DNA from: Cannabis sativa
Taxonomy: Eukaryota > Streptophyta > Magnoliopsida > Rosales > Cannabaceae
Reading direction: 5' to 3'
NCBI RefSeq assembly: GCF_029168945.1
Contig: NC_083606.1
Location: 19,060,041-19,124,040 of the forward strand
Length of the DNA stretch: 64,000 bases
Below are positions 59,504 to 64,000 of the stretch, one piece after another; the first letter of the stretch is position 1, and each line of letters opens with the position of its first letter. The translations under genes and the position numbers were made by a program. A model generated the notes under the pieces. The model was not told the origin of the DNA, made no database searches, and was given only the letters and a program-made list of their open reading frames with translations.

Positions 59504-62455
59504 ATGCAGCAGCCAGCGTCCATGATCCCTGTGATGCCTTCATTTCCACCCACTAACATCACTACTGAGCAGATTCAGAAGGTGCCATTTTCTCTCTGGT
59601 CTTTTCATGGTTGATGTGTTTTGTCTTTGAAAGCTGAAAGCTTTTGTTGATTAATTTGTGTGTGCGTGTGTATGGGTTTTTGTCTGTCTAAATCATTTTT
59701 TTGTATCTTTCCTTTTTTTTTACTGAATCTCTTTGTTTATTCTTCAATATTAATAGGTTTTATTTTTCAATAGTGGGTTCAGGTTGGAAATTGTTTTTGT
59801 CATTTATAGCTATAGGATCTTAATTTGGCAGCAGAAAGACACGAATGGGATTAGTTCAAGGAGTGGAAAAATATAACTTTATTTACTGAGGAAATCTTTG
59901 GTGAAAGACAAGATCATTTTACTTTACAGATTCATTGTGTACTTAAATTTTGGTTAATGGCGATTTGATGCAATTGTATAAAGGAAGATATTTAATTAAT
60001 GTTGTTGGAGAGTGTGTCATACAAAAGGTTGGGATTCAATATTTAAATTGTCCTTGTCAGAAGTTTTTGATACATTCTGAGTATAAACGTTATGGTATTT
60101 AACATATTGCTTTTCTTAATATGTTATTTCACAATGTGTTAATGTGCGAAGCTGGGAGACTTGAAGTTGGATTTTTGTTTGCCCTTTGCCTGAACTTTGA
60201 AGTAATTTACTTTTCAATGGATATAGGATCTTGCGTATCAACGTGGTTTGTTAGTGGATAATTGTACTTTAGGAGCTTCCCACGCTAAATTAACTAAAAA
60301 ACGAAATCTTTAATTCTGTTAGTATATCTGTATATAATTCCTTTTTATGGATATCACTATCAGGTATATGTACTTCTTTGCTCCTTAAAGTTTCTTGGTA
60401 TGTTCACATTACTTGTGTTTATGCCATTATGTAAAGTCCTCATTTACTCATTTTACATGAATCCTTTTTTGTTTTGGGGCTAATATTATTCGTTGTTCTT
60501 TCTATGTTTCTTCATAGAATGATGACAAGGGTTGAAAAATAAATTGCCTATAATGTCTGTTTATTTCAGTAAAGCGTTATATAGGATTACTGCTCTAGAT
60601 TACTTTGGAAGTTAAAATAAGAAAGACGTTAAAGAAACAAATTTAAATGGAATTATGAAATGAAATCATGTATCATATTAAACAATTTTAGGGAAAGACG
60701 AGACAAGGTTGTTTGCTTCTTCAATTTCGGTTTACTACGAACTTGGTGCTTGTCATCACAACATGTATTTTCACTGGTTGCATTGCATATTAAAACTTGG
60801 ATTGGGATTCACCTTTTTTGCCTTTCAGAATGTTGTATTGTATTTGTGTATCTATCTTGATTGGCAGATTGTTATATTAATTTTTTGCAATGATGCAGTA
60901 TCTTGACGAAAACAAAAAGTTGATTCTAGCAATATTGGACAATCAACACCTGGGAAAGCTTGCTGAGTGTGCTCAGTAAGTTACATCTCCTCTTATCTTA
61001 ACGTGGTTGTATGCAATTTTGTTCTGATGGGTCAGAATTTGCATCTGTTGCCTGAAAATTCTTGGTTTCCTCTGCTAGATGTATTACATGTTTGAATTGG
61101 TTGCCAGTTGCTTACTTTCTTTTTTTTTTTTTTTAAAAAAAAAAACAGATATTCTTATTATTTTTCGATGCATATTATTGCATTTAGGAGCTTCAATTGA
61201 GAATAAATATCAGTTTCTAATGTATTTATCTATTCTCTTTAATAGTCATATCCTTCATCTCGATTTTGGCTGTGAAGTTTAATGTGTTTCATGTGTTTCC
61301 AACTGTGCTACATTGCCTTCTAATATTTTTGATGTGTTATATGATCATTAACTTTGCAAGTCAGATAGCGGCAGAAGGATGTAGGGATATTGCTTTAAAA
61401 AGTTAGAAATTAATTCATGTTAGTTTTATTTGCAGATCAATTATTGTTAGCAATTCATGAGATATAAGAATAAGATTATACTGTGTAATGTTTCTTTTAG
61501 CATTACCTGCAATATTTATCTACTACAAATACAAGTTGGTCATGCAATTAATTTTTTATTTTTTATTGTATTGGTCATACAATTCTAAGATAACTAACTA
61601 GGCAACTCTTATATATCTTCTACACTCAAATTGGATGCAGTTAAAGCAGTGAAAGAGCTAGAGGTGCTCTCCTCTATGCTTTTATATTCTTGCATTAGAA
61701 TTACACCTGGGTTGTTGAAACTTAGTTTTTAATACCCAAATGTTAAAGTCTGTGTTATTAGCTGCTTGCTTGTACTCACAATAATATAACTTCATTTACA
61801 ATGGAACGGTGTTGATCTAGGTATCAGGCCCAACTTCAAAAGAATCTGATGTATTTAGCTGCAATTGCTGATGCTCAACCACAGACGCCAGCAATGCCTC
61901 CCCAGGTTTGTAGTAAGCAATGACCCTAGTTTTGGTTAATTTATCTTTTCATCTTTTAATGATTTACTTGCTCATTTACTCTTACAGATGGCTCCGCACC
62001 CTGCGATGCAACAGGGAGGATATTTTACGCAACATCCTCAGGCTGCAGCGATGATGCAGCAATCAGGTATTTTTCCTCCAAAGATGCCAATGCAGTTCAA
62101 TAATCCACACCAGATGCAGCAGGATCAGCAACAACAGCAACAACAACAGCAGCAGCCGCAGCAGCAGCAGCAGCAACAACAACAACAACAACACCACCAA
62201 CAGCAACTGCATCAGCAGCAGCAAGCAGCAATCCATGCGCAAATGGTAATGAGACCGGCTGGGACCAACAATGGTATGCATCCAATGCATCACGTTGAGG
62301 CTACTGTTGGTGCAGGAGGCAGTGTTGGGCCTAATTCAGCTGCTGGCCCAAACGAAGGGCGTGGCGGTGGCAAACAAGAAGGTTCTGAAGCTGGGGCAGC
62401 TGGCGCAGATGGTCAGGGGACCTCAGCTGCTGGAGATGGAGAGGACCCCAAGTGA
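59504..62455 (+). CDS. GIF: GRF-interacting factor (SSXT/SNH co-activator), 4 exons
   Basis: A transcriptional co-activator that binds growth-regulating factors (GRFs) through its SNH domain and recruits SWI/SNF remodellers, promoting cell proliferation in leaves and flowers. Exons: 59504-59581, 60899-60975, 61821-61905, 61988-62455; all introns GT-AG, frame continuous, 235 aa. The SNH/SSXT domain covers about residues 18-72, with ITTEQIQKYLDENKKL, NQHLGKLAECAQYQA and QKNLMYLAAIADAQP intact. The rest is Met/Gln/Gly-rich: MAPHPAMQQGGYFTQHPQ from 81, a Gln tract at about 122-159 coded by mixed CAG/CAA, and a Gly/Ala-rich acidic tail ending EDPK. Gene order and tail favour GIF2/GIF3 over AN3/GIF1, but I am not sure which. 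All domains are intact. Confidence 0.95.
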
Positions 62456-63070
62456 CAAGGCCCTGTTAGTCATTCCATATGGATGCATGTGGATGTTGAT
62501 AATAGATGGTTTTGTACTTTTATGCTCTTGACAATCTTGCTTAAAATTTAGTGGTTACAGATTAGGTAGGTAAGAGTCTGAGTTATGAGTCTCTTGGCAT
62601 GCAGTGAGTCGTGTGTTGAAATGGAACTAGCAGTAGGAAAGTGAAGGTTTGGAATGGAAGCTAGTGGTATGCTGTAATTTATGTATGTCAAATAGTAGTA
62701 GGTTAAGAAGTCATCACTCTGTTCCAAAAGTTGCTTGTCTCAGCAATAAGTTTTGATAATTTATCGTTTAGTTTCTTAGAATCTTCTCTGAAAAGGTTTG
62801 GTCAATTTTTCTATGCGAAATCACTAAAAAGAAAGGGGTTTTTGGTAAGTTTGTAGATATAAAAGTAAAATGGAGGACAAGAATTTAATAATGTAAGAAA
62901 CTAACACTACAACTTTTGTCTTCTCGACTTACTGCTTGCAGCAAGTTTGTATACATTATACATGGTTCGAAGAACTATCTTTCCTTTAAAAGAAGAGTAA
63001 ATACCATTGTTGATAAAAGTTGCGGATTGGATTGTGTTTTGTTGAATAATAAAATACTTTATTTTACAAA
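62456..63070 (+). other. 3' flank of GIF, likely including its 3' untranslated region
   Basis: No coding sequence. AATAAA at 63048-63053 is a candidate poly-A signal, about 590 bases after the stop; nearer, weaker signals are possible. Confidence 0.45.
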
Positions 63071-63102
63071 TTAGTATTCAGAGTTGATTTTTTTTTTTTT
63101 TT

Positions 63103-63562
63103 GGCGTTTGGTAACAATTTTTTTGATCATTTTTTTTGTTTTTAAAATTGAAAAAGTGAAAATATTTTTCAAAAACATGTTCTATAAAATTGTTTTTACT
63201 TTTTAATTAAGAATTAAAATTTTAAAAACAAAAGAAAAATCACTTTCAATATTTTTTTTAAGCAGTTTTTTTTCTTAATCAATATTTTGGACATCAATCA
63301 AACTCGGACCCAAATCCCCCCACGGCCTTGGTGCTAAATCCGACCTCTGACCTAAACCCGAATCAGACCCCGAACCTAGACTCGACGTAAATAAAATCAA
63401 AAAATGAAAATAAAACTGAACTTTATAGAATACACTTTTGTTTTTGTTTTTAAAATTGAAAAACAAAAGTAGTTACAAAACGTATTTTTGTTTTTTAAAA
63501 ACAAAAATTTTATTTTCATTTTGTGATTTAAAAATTAGAAAACAAAAGTGTTACCAAACGGC
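63103..63562. mobile_element. Short inverted-terminal-repeat element (MITE-like), class unassigned
   Basis: GGCGTTTGGTAACA at 63103-63116 pairs with TGTTACCAAACGGC at 63549-63562, 13 of 14 bases inverted. The interior is A/T-rich with several inverted TTTTGTTTTTAAAA-type words and an unusual Pro/Arg-codon-like GC patch at 63300-63390. The flanking duplication is unclear because the left flank is poly-T. Confidence 0.6.
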
Positions 63563-64000
63563 AACTTTGTTAAATAAAACGTAATAGTAACTCAATATAG
63601 AAGTAAAAAAAAAATCTACTTTACCCAAATTGGTTCAAATAATGTGTACTAAAATAATTAGTGGGACAGTGAGGGCACACTAATTTAAGGACTATTAGAT
63701 TTTTTTTCATATAAAAGTGTTATATAGTTATTATATTTTTTAAATCTATTCGTGCTAAAAATTATTTTTAAGTTGGTTATAATAAAAAAATTTATCGAAA
63801 ATTAAGTTTAAAATATTATTTTAAAAAATAGAGTATAATTTATCAATTACGTTCCAAAACAATATTAAAAAACAATGGTTTAAGAAAAAGATTGGGCGTT
63901 CAAACTCAATATTTGTTTCTATATATATAAAAGAATTCTTTTGTTATGATTTTGTTTAAAAGCTAAATATTTTGCTTTAAAGAAAAGGTTTTGGTGTTCA
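63563..64000. other. AT-rich end of window, nothing recognised
   Basis: A/T-rich low-complexity sequence with no open frame of interest and no repeat that matches elsewhere in the window. Confidence 0.5.

Noticed and set aside
62063..62293. Leu-rich and Ala/Val-rich minus-strand frames
   Set aside because: Antisense translations of the CAG/CAA tract of the GIF last exon.

Overview
This is a plant nuclear window, AT-rich and dominated by transposable elements. It carries three recognisable host genes: a one-exon gene near 32.5 kb and two spliced genes at 54.1-57.6 kb and 59.5-62.5 kb. GT-AG introns, Ty1/copia and Ty3/gypsy chromovirus elements, an L1-like LINE, hAT, Mutator-like and Tourist-like elements, and plant-specific proteins (MASS-type MAPK substrate, GRF-interacting factor) make it a dicot. 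Rosales, perhaps Cannabaceae, is my guess from the repeat types and is weakly supported.

Layout. 1-16.97 kb is a four-deep nest. An old minus-strand copia LTR (family B) holds a minus-strand gypsy LTR. The gypsy interior holds a minus-strand copia (family A), which in turn holds a plus-strand copia of the same family. The two family A copies create a roughly 3.8-kb-arm inverted repeat. 16.97-18.56 kb is a third copia (family C) with a broken gag. 18,559-29,553 is a complete but dead Ty3/gypsy chromovirus (Tekay type) with 2.1-kb LTRs and a perfect TAAAT target duplication. Its integrase is split by a family A solo LTR with target duplication GATGT. 29.6-34.07 kb is mostly featureless AT-rich DNA around the MASS-like gene. 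34,076-35,486 is a non-autonomous Mutator-like element. 36.9-42.25 kb is a decayed LINE split by another family A solo LTR (duplication TATGG). 43,533-46,287 is a solo chromovirus LTR (duplication CTTTT) with two hairpin-forming tandem arrays. 46.3-48.98 kb is a minus-strand gypsy gag plus LTR. 49,010-50,150 is a hAT element with a Tourist-like MITE inside it. 50.2-54.1 kb is AT-rich and repeat-scarred.

Genes. At the right end two genes diverge from a 1.9-kb interval. On the minus strand is a mitochondrial-type NADH-cytochrome b5 reductase (13 exons, 322 codons, fully reconstructable). On the plus strand is a GRF-interacting factor (SSXT/SNH family transcriptional co-activator, 4 exons, 235 aa, with a polyglutamine tract). 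There is no evidence that they share a pathway; they are simply neighbours.

The most unusual signals are in the repeats. Two chromovirus LTR families carry, at the same relative place, a pair of perfect 16-18 bp palindromes whose sequence differs between families while the symmetry is kept. One of these LTRs also carries tandem arrays in which every unit encodes short perfect hairpins. The family A copia leader contains a diverged duplication of a conserved, apparently non-coding module.
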